Shown here: in pieces, positions 9,831-21,335 of the stretch
How the letters are laid out: the number at the start of each line of letters is the position of its first letter
Position numbering within the stretch: the first letter of the stretch is position 1
NCBI RefSeq assembly: GCF_000346465.2
Contig: NC_034009.1
Span: forward strand, 24,349,090-24,413,089
Length of the DNA: 64,000 bases
Direction of reading: 5' to 3'
DNA from: Prunus persica
Taxonomy: Eukaryota > Streptophyta > Magnoliopsida > Rosales > Rosaceae
Position numbers and translations under genes: made by a program
Notes under the pieces: model-generated
Seen by the model: the letters and a program-made list of their open reading frames with translations, nothing else
The model's database searches: none
Told to the model about the DNA's origin: nothing

Positions 9831-11270
9831 TGTAGCCACACCTTTCTTTTACCACTGCAACCTTTTCTTCTATTAGCCCGTTATTTTTGTGTCTCCGTCG
9901 CGCCGTCTTTATTGCAGACCATCCCCTCCATTGAGCTCTCCCGGGGCAACCCACAGCAGCTCCATTTATCTCCCTTGGCCATGATGGCCAGATTTCTGTT
10001 TCCTTCGCGAGCCTCGTCACCACTCACCGAGTCTTCTCCTCGCCGGCCTTTATCTCTCTCATGCCATGCTATCTTGCTGTTGTTATTCTCTTGCACAGCC
10101 GTTGCCTATCCCTCTTATGGCTCGCCGGCCCCTTGTTATCCATCAATGTTGGGCCACTTCTCTCTGCTGAAACTGAGCAGCAAATTTTCCTTACCTTCTT
10201 GAGCTTCTTGTTCTCATAAGCTCCATCTTTTTGTCTGTTTTCCCTCAAAGACCATACCTCTGTATCATTGGTTTCTCTCATTTTCTTGAAATCTCCCTCC
10301 ACTTTCTTTATTTTGAGCTTCTTTCTCTGTTTATCTGAGAGACTCTCCCTCCCTATCAAGGAGTTCTCTTTTCTCTCTCTTCCATTTTCAACATTTTTGG
10401 TTTTTTTTTTTTTTTTTTTTGTAATCTTCTTGTTTTACTCTTCACACCACTGATATCCCTTTGCTTAGCTCTCTTTCTTGAGCTCTATATTTCTATGCTT
10501 CCCACGTGCTGGGTTTTGCTCTCATTTTCTTATATTTATTTTATTTAAAAAAAACATAATTTGTTTATGAACTTGTCTCAAGAGCCTGTCTTGCTCACGC
10601 TCCTTTTTTTTTGTCTATCTCACCGTGAAACTCTTACATGGTTTTTTTTTTCCCTCTTTTTTGTCTATGCCCAATGGCAAGTGTTTGTTTGTTTGTTTTT
10701 TTTTTTTTTTTTTTGTGGTTTTTTTCTTCCCCATCCCTTTACTTTTAAAAATTGGGTTTCTCTCTCTTTGTGCACTACTTTCTGGCCTTTATTTTCCCAC
10801 TTACCGCATGCTCTCTATCCTACCTAAAGGGTGATTCCTAGGTAGAGTTATGTTTCTCAGGTGCCTAGAGTTGTTTCCTATGTACATTTGACTTGTATGT
10901 CAGCCCGTCATGTTTTTTCTTTCCTTCCATGAGCCCATGCACTATACATTTGACTTGTATGTCAGCCCGTCATTTTATTCTTTCCTTCCATGAGCCCATG
11001 AGCTCCTTCACTTGTTGCCTTTCAATGGGCATTATTTTTATTTTTCTGTTACTTTGTTTCTCTCAAGCCATTGTTGCACCTATGGAGTTCTTCTTTTTGG
11101 TTTCCCTTACTGGACTACTACATTCGATTGCTGCCACCATCTCCATCACCATGTAGTTTCTTCACTCAAATCTTGCTATGTTGTGTGCGAAGATGGTTCT
11201 CTACAGACTTGTATATATATATAATGTATAATGATCATATGAATTACTAAGGAAAAATCAGTTTATATAG
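9831..11270 (+). mobile_element. Non-coding internal region and degraded second LTR of a copia-like element
   Basis: T-rich sequence with poly-T runs (about 10400, 10699) and no coding domain. At about 11190-11263 a sequence resembling the 9550-9660 LTR end recurs (TTCTCTACAGACTTG, then ATGATCATATGAAT). This fits a non-autonomous LTR element whose body lies between. A 63-bp tandem duplication (about 10881-11002, containing ACTTGTATGTCAGCCCGTCA) lies inside. The body is absent from unit II, where only the left part remains. Classification is inference. Confidence 0.4.
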
Positions 11271-11481
11271 TTTTCATCTTTTATAAATTAAGATTATGTT
11301 GTGTATGCATCCACCTTGTAACTCAAGTGGTTTTGAACTAGGGATGGCAATGGGTCGAATCAGGGGTGGGCATGGCATTTCCATCCCCATCCCATTAAGC
11401 TTTTTTCCCCATTCCCGCCTTCATAACTGTAATATTCATATCGGGGATTCCCTATCCCCACCTTCAATGGAGAATGGATTC

Positions 11482-14224
11482 TGATAGGATCCGCTCCGGA
11501 ATTTCCAGGAAACCGAAGCGGACCCCGTCTTTGTTCCGACATCTACCCGATGCCGGGCCCACTTACGAAGAAACCGAGACTTTCTACCAAAAATTTGGCA
11601 GAGTCTCCCCTGTAATTTAAGCAAACCCAACAAAAATTTTCAACATGCAACATACATAAATTAAAAATCCTAACCAGCAACATGCTTTCATAATTCAACA
11701 AGTCATACTAAATGGCCTCCGGCCTCACAAGTATAATCTACCATGGGTGATAACAGAGCATCTACTGAATTTAGATTACAAGAACAGTTGAGTAGAAGAA
11801 ATTACTCAAATCCTAACTAGGAAGGTTCACAGTTCGAGGCTCGTACACCATTTGCACGCTTCCGGGAGCGACTATTGGCTGAGGGGCGCGAAACAGAAAA
11901 CATGTGAGTAGACAAAAACCATATTTGCAGTTTAAAATAATATAGTAACCCCATCGTGTAAAAATAATGCTCAAATCATGCAGGTTCACAATTCAATATT
12001 TAATTACTCAAAACATGATTCATTTAAAACTCTTCAAAATACAAATCATCTCCTTCATAAACCCCATTCTCTCAAACTTACAACTCCTGCCAAACCACTG
12101 AAAAAATTTAATTCTACACTCACTCAACTATACATATATATATATATATATAAATATAAATATACATATATATATATATAACTATAAATAGTTATACGAT
12201 ATACTCATCACACTACCTAGGTACCGGAAAAACGATCCAACTGGGGGGATCGTTTGATTAGTCCACAGGATTTCCAGGTGCTATCCTGCGTCTAGGGATG
12301 AGCGGTCCAACAGGGGGACGAAACTCCAAAGCTCCCACACCGGAACATCCAACGCCATGTGTAGCCCCCAAACTATGTCCTACGCGCGCAGACTGGATCA
12401 TCACACACCAGAACATCCAACGCCATGGGTGATGACCCTAAACACTATACAGGTCTTTCCATACGCCGGAACATTCAACGCCGCATATAGAAAGTGTCTC
12501 ACACGCTGGAACATCCAACGCCGCGAGTGAGACGCATAACCTATTCTTCCCACACGCCGGAACATCCAACTCCGCGTGTGAAAAGTCTAATAACTGAGGA
12601 AGGTACTTACATAGTGTAATCATACAACTTCTCACAACAACCCCTCATAATCAAGTTCTATCACAACGCACTACAACAACCCAAGTATCTCGCCTATAGA
12701 GAATATATATATACTTCCCCAAAATCCTTATAAAACACACTCTCGATACCCAAAATGCCAAACTTACAATATATTGCCAAGCGCTATACAAACATTATAT
12801 TCAACTCAAGAATATAATATATTCAATAAGCCATTAAAATATTATGCAAAAATATTTCGTCAATAAAACCATGCATATGATTGAAAACAAAGTCCACTCA
12901 CAAATATTCCCACACTGCCTGACCACGTGAGCGTCATGCCTGCTAAGTACGTGCAGTCGAAACACCTATTTCGAGATACGAACCGTTAATTAATATAAAA
13001 TTACGTCGAAGCGGAAATCACAAATTAAATGCTTAAATCCCCAAATTCCCAATACGTGCACGTTGAAGAAGGTGTCCTAAGGTCCGATTACAGGTTTGGA
13101 ATCGTTCACGATTTTACGGTTATCGCTAACCCGCAAACTTTGCGTTATTGAATCGGAACATCCGGGACTCCGATTCATAATCCGTGAAGTCCCATACGGT
13201 CCTAGGAATACCTAGAACAACATATTTTAATTCGGAAAAGATCTAAGGGTCGGAACCTATCGAACCCGGATAACGCACAATATGCGAAAATCCGTTCGAT
13301 AGTCAAACGACGTCCGAATTGAGATCCGCGAATTTCTATGTGCTCGTGACAACCTAAGGATCTCATTGGGTTAAATTGCATCTTCACAGCCTCGCCCACG
13401 CGCTGCCACATGCGCCAGCAGTGCGTGGGTGTGTAGAGTAATTTCGGTGACAGAGAAACTCCACACCCGAGCTCACCCTTCCTATCCTAGCTTCTACTCA
13501 AGGTCAGGATCACTTCATTCAACTATGGGAAGGTCCAATTCGGGCGGCAATTGGCCGGAATTTCACTTTGAAATCCAGCCAAAACCTAGGTTTCTAATCG
13601 ATTTTCTAGACAACAATTCGGTCCAAACCTATACAACAATCAGCTAGAACTCGGAAAATGGATGAGAAACCATACCTCACTCATCGGGTTTGGGCGGCGG
13701 AGGCAGCGGCGCGACGACGGGAAAGCTCCAGTTCAAACCAGTCGAGCTCGTGGCCGGAGTTCGTGGTTTCCGACGGGAAAAACCGGCTAGCCTTGATCGG
13801 GACGTCGAGGCGAATCGATCGGGACCGGTGGCGTGCCTGGCCGTGGCCGGTGCAGAGAGAACCGAAGAGAGAGAGTGTCGGTGTCGGGGAGAGAGAGAGA
13901 CTGAGGAGAGAGAAAGCTGAGCGCGGGCGAGGAGAGAGAGAGAGCTTAGGTGAAAAAAATCTGATTTTTACTCTAACCTTTTCGAAATAATTATAGTTTT
14001 GCCACTGATAGAGTTTTGCTCGTAACTTTTTCGTTACAACTCCGATTCAAGCCTACCGCGTGTCTACGAATTCGTCTCAGTACCACCTACCCGAAAATAC
14101 CATTCATGGTCCCAAAATCCTTCTGGATAAGAAAATGACCAATTTACCCCTACCCCAAGGGTAAATTCGTCATTTATTTTAAATCAATTAAAATAGACAT
14201 TAATTTTGGAGTCGGGGTGTTACA
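11482..14224 (-). mobile_element. Solo LTR (2743 bp), Tekay/Del-like gypsy family
   Basis: On the minus strand it begins TGTAACACCCCGACTCC and ends in CA at 11482. It is flanked by a perfect 5-bp target duplication GATTC (11477-11481 and 14225-14229). The TGTAACACCCCGA start, the GGGCCCGGCATCGGG block near the other end and the multi-kilobase length match the long LTRs of plant Tekay/Del chromoviruses. No internal coding region is present, so this is the product of LTR-LTR recombination. The family name is from memory of those features. Confidence 0.82.
12335..12584 (+). repeat. Five-unit hairpin array inside the solo LTR
   Basis: Five units share the core CGGAACATCCAACGCC (with small changes), each flanked by self-complementary arms that differ between units. 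Examples are CATCAC/GTGATG (12399-12404, 12429-12434), GTCTCACACGC with GCGAGTGAGAC (12496-12506, 12523-12533, one mismatch) and CACACGC/GCGTGTG (12551-12557, 12574-12580). Conserved loop with changed but still pairing stems suggests selection on, or a mechanism producing, hairpins. Confidence 0.85.
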
Positions 14225-14730
14225 GATTCCTTGACCTGCCCCATTACGTATGAAAGAAAAAATTAATATAAAACTACTTTATTTGAAAGAAAGAAAAAAA
14301 AAAAGGACTAGGGCAAGATAATGAATATATATAATATATTATCTATGTACAAGACAATATAAGAATGTTTATATGTTGACTGGAAGTTAACTAAATATAT
14401 AAGTAGTGTAGCTTAAAATTTGTATAAATTTTATAAATATATAATATAATAATAAAAAATATAAAAATAAATCGACACAATCACTTTAATAGCATATTTA
14501 TATATACTATAGTGTGTGTATATATATATATGTATATTCTAAAAAGGAGGGGGAGGAGGGGTGGGGTGGTTCGGGTTGGGGATTAAAATATCATCCCTAC
14601 CCTTCCCCTAACACTATACCCAAAAAATTTATTGTACCCGTCCCCATACCTGTTTTTTATCCTTCTTACTCGACCATTAGGGTTGAATCTGTGTGAAGAC
14701 CCTTACCCGTGGTTAAAATTGCCATCCATA

Positions 14731-16640
14731 TTTTGAATAGTTATCTTCCTTGCACTATGTAGGGGCTTTTTTGTTCCGGCAGCTACAGATGGGCCTGAGC
14801 TGCTGTAAAAAGCAAAATAGGTGGAACTGCCCGTGTGTTTGAGTTCAATAATCAGACCCCAAGAGTGCTTCGAAAGGTTCTTGGAGCCTTAGGAAACACC
14901 TTGGCTTCCTTCACCAACAAAACCAACAGTTGCTTATAGATAAGTATTTAGGCTTGGCTTGAGAAGTTTGTGGCATGGGAGCTGAGCATTCATGAGTTTA
15001 GCATGAGAGAGAGAGAGCTTGGGTTTCTTATGAGAAACAGAGGCTTGAAGTAAGGGGAATAGGGAGTTTTTGGGTGGATTTGTTGAGGGAAGAGAGGGAA
15101 AGATGAAGATGGAAGAATGAGTGGTTTTAGCAAATTTTCAGCAGCTTGACGAAAGTTTTGTCAGGCTCTTGAGTGTTTTGCCAGAAGAGAAAAGGGGAAG
15201 CAATGGAAGAACATGGCTCGAAATTGTAGGGTTCCAGTGGTGAGAGGTGTTGCTTGCTCTCTCTAGATGCGGTTATGGGAGAGAGAGGAAGAACATGGAA
15301 GAATGGGTGGTTTAGCAAATTTCCAGTAGCTTGACGAAAGCTTCGTCAAGCTCTTGAGTGCTTTGCCAGAAGAGAAAATGGGAAGGAATGGAAGAACAGG
15401 GCTCGAAATTGAAGGGTTCCAGTGGTGAGCGGTGCTGCTTGCTCTCTCTGGATGTGGTTGAGATGATGGGTAGGAGATACCCATTTTTATAGGTGCTGGA
15501 AACTTTTTTTTCCCAAGAAACCCTAACTGATTCTTCCCAAATCAGCCAAGTCTCCCCCTATATTCCTCTTCTCTTCCTTTGATTCATCATTATTTTATGA
15601 AATCCCCCTAATCCGAACACACAGAGACAAGATTTTTTGGAGCTCTAGAGTCTTCCCGCAGCTGCTGCAGTGGTGATCTCCTATCTTTGGCTACCACCTC
15701 TCCTTCTTTCCTCCCTTATTTCATGGCAAGAGCTGGTAGGAGAAAGAAATAGGTAACGGCGTTGGTATGAAGGCTGCTTTTCTCCTAGCAACCTGCGCAC
15801 GCAAATATCCTTTGGTTTTCTCCAATAGTCTGTCTTGGGTTTGCCTTTGGAGACTCCCAGTAGCTTGCTCATACAAGTATCCTTGGTTTTCGGTTATGGT
15901 TTTGTCTCTAGCCATGTGCTAGAGACTTTCAGATATTTTCTAAGTCACTTGGGCCATTCCCAAAGGTGATGGGCTAGTTTACTAAGGGCCAACTTTCTAA
16001 AGTGATGGACTAATTTAATAAGATGATGGGCCAATTTTCTAAGGTGATGGGCTATCTTTCCTCTCTTTCATACTTACCCACATATTTGGGCTCAAGAAAT
16101 GGGCTCGAGTTTTGGGGTTCCCAAGCAGCCCAAAACTTCCACTTTTTGGCTCATCAATGGGCTATGTGAATGCTCGTAACCATCCATACCACAACCCACT
16201 CAGCAAGCCCTGGTCATTTGTGTGGCTTGGGCCCACTTAAGCTTGTAGCGTGGCTAGGTGCAAAATAAAGGTTTTTCGCTTGGCATTGCATGTCGATTGG
16301 CATGCTCGTGCTCGAATTTTATTATTTTTTAAATGGCTATGGTCGAGTCAAAACGACGCTTGACGGGATAACATTTAGCATGGGTTCATAGAGCCAGTAC
16401 ATTTTACGGGCTTGCTACGACCTTTTTACTTGGCGTGTTGCGTATTTGCTTGGCGTGGCACGTGGATTGCAACTCGCGTGAGAGTGGATGATGAACTTTC
16501 GCGTGCCCAAATGGGGGTTTCTTCTCAGTAAGGTGTCGCACTGGGACGGAAATATATTTGGGCCTACTCTTAGATTTTTGTGGGCCTCAACACACTCAAG
16601 ATTCTGTGTTTGAATCTCACCCACCCAATATCGATCGCTT
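14731..16640. other. Repeat-derived, no gene recognised
   Basis: No convincing coding region. A direct tandem duplication of about 187 bp occupies about 15111-15470 (both halves contain the GTAGCTTGACGAAAGC-like sequence and a GGGTTCCAGTGGTGAG block). Further on, a GTGATGGGCTA-type phrase repeats several times (about 15965-16055). GGGCCTCAACACA near 16580 looks like a possible LTR end, but no partner was found. It lies inside the block absent from unit II. Confidence 0.4.
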
Positions 16641-17536
16641 TTATTAAAATTAAAAAAAAATAGAGACTATGTCGTGTATATATCTCAATCATTCATTAAA
16701 TTTGAATCTTAATAACAATTGGTTGCTGTAAGAACGTCCAGCAAAATTAACTATGAAGATAGTTTTTTCTCTGAGGAAGGTTTATTGGGGTGAATAGAGT
16801 AATTGGACTGCCTTGGCTTTATGGGGCTCCTACCATTGTTGACAATAGGGCTACTAATTATATTGGCCGTGTTTGTTGGTGGTCCTTTGATTTCTACCTG
16901 GCAGCTGTCGATTTTTTTTTTCCTGTTGTTTCATCCTTGGTTATATTAGCCGCGGGCCTCGGCAGCTTCTTTCTTTTCTTTGCAATTCCGTCTTAATTTT
17001 TGTCGTGCATGATAAAATTGACCTTAAATTGCTTGGCGCTTTGGATAAAAAAAACAGTTTATTCAATGCACATTCTCAACTCGTCTTTTTCCTTTGTCCA
17101 TAAGTAAGGTTGCCGGTCTAGTTCTTTCGATTGATGGAGCTTATGGTAAGAATTTAGATGACTTCATTTTCGTCAAGTCACATCAGTTGCCTTTCCCAAT
17201 CTGTCTTAATGAGATTGGACAAATAACTTTAATGGACCAGTGCGCGCAACCCATATGATTTTATCTTGGTATGACAAGAATATTTATATGATTTTTGGCA
17301 CCGACCATGTATAGAAGAACAAATTTGATAAAAGCTTCCTTACCAAAAATGGCTGTTAGAGATTGCTTGTAATAGGTGTTTTGAATTATTTAGTGTCGTC
17401 AAATTAAGTCACATAATGCACATGTGAGGTTGCCGGCCTAGTTCTTTTCCTTTGTCCTTTAAAATTTTTCGTCAAATCAAGTCACATAATGCACATGTGA
17501 TTTTTAAGGGTATTTATGTCAATCACTATATATCTA
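16641..17536 (+). repeat. P450-locus flank, unit I copy
   Basis: From about 16910 the sequence matches 27890-28065 (TTTCATCC.TGGTTATATTA, GCCTTTCCCAATCTGTCTT and onwards). Another part (16990-17150) matches 23630-23800. No gene is supported. It shows that unit I resumes here after the roughly 7-kb block of inserted repeats. Confidence 0.6.
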
Positions 17537-17822
17537 TCTATATATATAAACCAAAAGGCAGAGAATGGTGAAACATTCAAAATACCAAAAAATGCCCTTG
17601 GTTAATGCAAACATTAAGAATTGAAATTATTAATTAAATGAGGATAATATGGTAAATTCACAATTTTTCGTATTAAAAAAATTAAAATTAAAAGAAAATT
17701 CAGATAATGGGTCCTATTTTTATGGAACACAAATATCCATTATCTTTTTTAATTCTAAAATAAATTAAAATTTTTTAAAAAAAAACCTCTCGCATGCGCG
17801 GAAGCGCGTGCAGAGAGGCTAG
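17537..17822 (+). mobile_element. Non-autonomous Helitron, copy 1
   Basis: 286 bp, starts TCTATATATATAAACC and ends CTAG followed by T. A GC-rich hairpin precedes the end (CCTCTCGCATGCGCGG paired with CGCGTGCAGAGAGG, 17785-17818). Insertion between A and T, a 5' TC and a 3' hairpin plus CTRR are Helitron hallmarks. It is nearly the same element as 24213-24501. Confidence 0.85.
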
Positions 17823-18384
17823 TATATAGAAAATTTAAAAACTAACAGAATTTAATTTTAAATGAAAAAAATAAGTAGGAAAACTAACCAAATAATTTCA
17901 CAAACTTCCCGACCTCCTTCCAACACCAATTCGCCCTCACCAAAATAAAGTGAACATTTTCTCTCTGAAATTGAGTTATTCTTGGTCGATGGTTGAGGCC
18001 AATCTTCATCTTTCTTCTTCGTTTTGTTTTTTCTCAAAATTTTGGTGTTAGTTCACTAGGCTTGGATCTCATACGTCCTGCCTCTTAAAATTTCTTCACA
18101 ACACATCACAGGAAGATGAATTTAGAAACTGTAGATCATTGCGTCTTAAAATTTGTTCACTACTCTACACATCCCCTTCAATATGATGGTAGATTGACCT
18201 TGCGAAGGCCATATCTAAAGGAAAAGCAAACAGAGCCATGACACTGGAATACAGATTTTTGTTTTGTAAATTTTTTATAAGTTATTCGGTGTTGATTTTC
18301 CAATTTAAAAAATGTGTTTGGAAATCTTGTTGGCTCAATCACTTTTCTTTCTTTGTTTCTACTCTTTTATAAATTTTTTTTGGG
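17823..18384 (+). repeat. P450-locus flank, unit I copy continued
   Basis: The part from about 18180 to 18350 (GGTAGATTGACCTTGCGAAG and onwards) matches 28149-28340. The segment 17870-18180 has no counterpart seen in the window and no gene. Confidence 0.6.
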
Positions 18385-18638
18385 AGCTATTAGTAATATA
18401 CTCAGAATAGGACCTGAAATTATAAAAAAAACTCTATATAAAATACACTTTAGAAACACACCTAAAAATCATTTACTATATAAAAAATGAGTGTTGGAGT
18501 TCCTATAAATTACATCTCTGTCATTGATTAACTTAAAACAAGCCCAATACAAAAAACTAAAAAAAACCCAAAATAAGCCCAGCAAGTCCAACTCATATTT
18601 GACCACCAAAAAAAAAAAAAGAAAAGCCCAAGAAACCC

Positions 18639-18773
18639 GAAGTACATTATTAATACCATATCATAGAAGTACATTATTAATACCATGTCATAAAGATACA
18701 TTGTTAATATCATGTCATAGAAGTACAATGTTAATATCATTTTATAGAAAAATATTGTTAATACCATTTCATG
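18639..18773 (+). repeat. 27-bp minisatellite, five copies
   Basis: Units start at 18639, 18666, 18693, 18720 and 18747, with consensus GAAGTACATTATTAATACCA followed by TGTCATA. Stray single units recur at about 18896 and 19026-19071, on both sides of a gap and up to the edge of the BEL1-like fragment. Confidence 0.9.
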
Positions 18774-19057
18774 CAAAAAACTCAAGCAAGACATCCGATA
18801 TCCTTTGCAAAAACCACCTCCAATTATCCATAGTTTCACCAGAAACAATCGCAAAGGCAAAAGGAAATAGCTCTACAAGGAAAAAAAAGAAAAGAAAGTA
18901 CACTGTTAATACTATGTCATAGACCTATCTTCCAAGTAAAAATCACATTATGCATATCATAAACTTCAAGTGCACAGCTATATATAGAGCAAAATATATA
19001 GCATGCTTTGTTACTGAAAATATGTTAACACTATGTCATAGAAGTACAATGTTAATA

Positions 19058-19920
19058 CTATGTCATATAAATCAACTCAGTTGTAGGGTATGAACAGTAT
19101 AACAACTGTTCATACCACTTACTGGAAGCTAACAATATCATTTCATTCCTGCCACCATCAGAATCAGCATATTTGTGAGGAGAGAAAGAGTCGCCGGACA
19201 AGACTTCAGAGTAGGATCCAATAGCATATGAAGCTTGTTTCAGATACATCATCATTTTGGCGTGGGGTTCAGGATAAGAAGCAAGTTTCTCATCCCCTGC
19301 ATAGGAGGGGTTCAACAAGTTTTGGTTGCTTAAATTTTGGAAATATGTAGCCATAGCTTGGTTGGTTGGTTCCTCTGTCTCCAAAGCCAAAGCCTTGAGT
19401 TAACCTGCTACAAAATCCAAATTACCAATCTTGCTCATAAACAAATTAACATTGTAGATCAATCACAGATTCCTAACATAGAAAATAAGAAACTCATAAA
19501 AAAGAAAGCCTAACCAAAATTACCAAAAGCAAAACCAGTAAAATGAAAAGGAATCACAGAGTGATCAAAAGAACAGAAGCCAAATTTAACCCAAATATAA
19601 AAATCGTCTTCTTCTTTTTTTTCGGATCATCAGAAGTATGTAGTGAACATGTTAACACAAGAAATTATATCAAGCACTCAAATTCCATTCCATTCCATCA
19701 CAAAGAAGAATAGTAACATAATTAATTAAAATGAAATCAACAGAGGAGCTTTTGAAGTGTACCTGAAAGTTGTGGTTTGGGAATGAATTGTGAAGTAAAA
19801 ACAAATGGATAAAAGAGAAGAGAAACTGAGGCAAAGTCCTCCACCTCCTCGTCCTCCCTCCCGAATTGGAGACAAACTCCAGAGTCATCGAAAACAGCGT
19901 CGGAAAACTCGAAATCTACA
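19058..19920 (-). pseudogene. BEL1-like homeodomain (BLH) gene fragment: leader exon, intron, start of coding exon
   Basis: On the minus strand a leader exon (about 19900-19763) ends in CAACTTTCAG followed by GTACAC. The intron runs 19762-19405 and ends TTTGTAGCAG. The next exon starts at 19404 and contains an open frame from 19390 with a downstream MATYF start at residue 13. MATYF, a LASYPEP..MMYLKQASYA block, SYSEVLSGDS and GRNEM are reminiscent of the N-terminal part of plant BLH transcription factors. The SKY/BELL and homeobox regions are absent, because coding homology ends at about 19075 where minisatellite-type sequence takes over. Splice sites are retained, so it was captured as genomic DNA. 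The family call is moderate; a different MATYF-starting protein cannot be excluded without a search. Confidence 0.55.
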
Positions 19921-20283
19921 AACGTTTCCGAGCTGGCAGCGGCGTCGTGAGTGGCTGAGGTGGCTGTGATTCAGCCCAGACATGATCACCGGCCCTGGCC
20001 GGTCCTTTTCTGATCAGTCTCACGGTTGGCCGTGCTTGGACCACCAAGATCGACGGCCAACCTGGTTTCTGCAAAGGGAGAGAGACAAAAGAGAGAGCCC
20101 CAGAATTTTGAAAAAAAACTAATTTAATACTAAAAGGGTAATAAAAGTATTTCATTTAACTAATTAAACTAAAAAATTTAACAGCTGTGAGTTTTTTTGG
20201 GTGTGTATATATACATTGAATGGTGTAGGGTTTCTTTATAAAATTATGTCTAGGAATGGGTATTTAACTTTTATTTATTTATT

Positions 20284-20475
20284 TTGGGGGGCGCCGGGGG
20301 GGAGAGAGGGGGGGGGGGGGGGGGGGGGGTTTGGGCCCCCGGGGGGGCTTGTTTAAAACTATGTGTTAAAAGGGGAGGAAAAATCTTTGGAAAATACGGG
20401 GGGGTTTATTTTTTTTTTGGTATTTATTGGGGGTTGGCGGGGAATGACCTTTTTTGGAGCATGGGACTTGGTTTT
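20284..20475. other. G-rich, apparently low-quality sequence beside the assembly gap
   Basis: It contains runs of up to about 22 G. Aligned by eye to unit II (28370-28440) it looks like the same sequence with many positions changed to G (GTGTTAAAAGGGGAGGAAAAATC versus the unit II equivalent). Any reading frame here is unreliable. Confidence 0.7.
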
Positions 20476-20575
20476 NNNNNNNNNNNNNNNNNNNNNNNNN
20501 NNNNNNNNNNNNNNNNNNNNNNNNNNNNNNNNNNNNNNNNNNNNNNNNNNNNNNNNNNNNNNNNNNNNNNNNNNN
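20476..20575. other. Assembly gap of exactly 100 N
   Basis: 100 consecutive N, the usual placeholder for a gap of unknown size. The flanks belong to the P450 unit I and correspond to about 28440-28470 in unit II, where little sequence seems to be missing. Confidence 0.99.
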
Positions 20576-20879
20576 CTATCCTGGATTGGAATCGACGACC
20601 TTATTTGAAGCATGTGACTTGATTTAACGGAAATTTTTAAAGGAGTAGGACGTAGGTGGTAAATATTTCAACACTTTAAATAGTTTAAGTGGTTACTAGA
20701 AAAAATTAAAAATTCATGTGATAATCCCGCACGTACCTAAAAGTTTGGATAATATTTATGTAAATTCCCCTTTAGGGTAAATAGAGATAGCTTGTAAAAG
20801 CTTCCACTCGTAACAAATAAGTCCGGACCCAAATTGTTCTCAAATGTCTTTACCTAAGTTTGTCTCTTAGCTTAGGGGA

Positions 20880-20888
20880 TATATATAA
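20880..20888 (+). promoter_or_regulatory. TATA box of P450 stub in unit I
   Basis: TATATATAA lies about 96 nt before the ATG at 20984. It follows a CCTAAGTTTGTCTCTTAGC block that is also found, diverged, upstream of P450-C (25530-25568) and of the unit II stub (28745). Confidence 0.55.
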
Positions 20889-20983
20889 ACGACTTAAAAG
20901 AGTTAGTATTGAAAAGATATTTTTATGCTTTCTCGATAAGTCTCAACAATCGTGCCAAAAATTAATTAAGAGTTAGGCGAGAG

Positions 20984-21035
20984 ATGGATTTCTTGTGTTG
21001 CATGCAAATGTGTCTTATGGTAGCCTGGATTTCTT
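20984..21035 (+). pseudogene. P450 stub: promoter plus first ~18 codons (unit I)
   Basis: It begins ATGGATTTCTTG as all P450 copies here do, and encodes an MDFLCCMQMCLMVAWIS start equivalent to the membrane anchor of P450-C. Homology then stops and unrelated GGGGGAGCTGGGAGG sequence follows. The upstream 350 bp look like a P450 promoter. The stub in unit II at 28845 is truncated at the same point, so the truncation predates the unit duplication. Confidence 0.8.
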
Positions 21036-21335
21036 GTGGGGGAGCTGGGAGGAGAAGGGGATGGAGAGAAAGAGAGGGAGGTTTTTTTTTTTTTTTAATA
21101 AGGATTTTTTAAATGTTATTTTATTATATTATATAATTAATTAATTATTTTTTTAAAAGAAACAGTGGGTCCTATAGTGGACATGTCATCAGTTAAACCA
21201 AACGGTCAACTAAACAGAATGTCTAAATTGGTCAAATTTGAAAATCATCGAATATAAATTAATGAAATTGAAACTCGAGAGTCTATATTGAGAATGACCC
21301 TAAATTTTCAGGAAGTCTTTTGACATTAATCCTAA

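Larger units (their letters stand above)
11341..14730. mobile_element. GGGATGGCAATGGGT-type repeat split by a solo LTR
   Basis: The sequence begins GGGATGGCAATGGGTCG (11341) and ends with the complement-like TTGCCATCC (14721-14729). The second half (14235-14510) is closely similar to 23335-23575, and the part before the solo LTR resembles 23290-23335 and 33821-33870 (TTCATATTGGGGATTC). No coding capacity was seen. The element class is unclear; I did not find a target duplication. Confidence 0.45.
18385..20270 (-). mobile_element. Mutator-like element carrying a host gene fragment (candidate Pack-MULE)
   Basis: The two ends are imperfect inverted repeats: left ATATACTCAGAATAGGACC..AATTATAAA, right, reversed, ATACCCATTCCTAGACATAATTTTATAAA. 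The same end sequences, much closer together, form the small element at 37300-37630. Between them lies a BEL1-like gene fragment with splice sites, plus a 27-bp minisatellite. The interval interrupts sequence that is continuous at about 28340-28375 in unit II, supporting an insertion. No clean 9-bp target duplication was seen, so the superfamily is inference. Confidence 0.5.

Noticed and set aside
10268..11224. Several hydrophobic plus-strand frames
   Set aside because: They arise from poly-T and CT-rich non-coding retroelement sequence; no start context or family motif.
12335..12584. CRISPR-like array (repeats with variable spacers)
   Set aside because: The host is a plant, the units are imperfect palindromes within an LTR, and the variable parts pair with each other.
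12438..12635. Minus-strand frame with repeated DVPAC residues
   Set aside because: Translation of the hairpin array; no independent coding evidence.
18528..18860. Minus-strand 110-codon frame with nine-residue repeats and membrane-like composition
   Set aside because: It is the translation of the 27-bp minisatellite and flanking AT-rich DNA.
20284..20622. Open frames crossing the N gap
   Set aside because: They consist of poly-G derived residues and unknown X; the sequence is unreliable.
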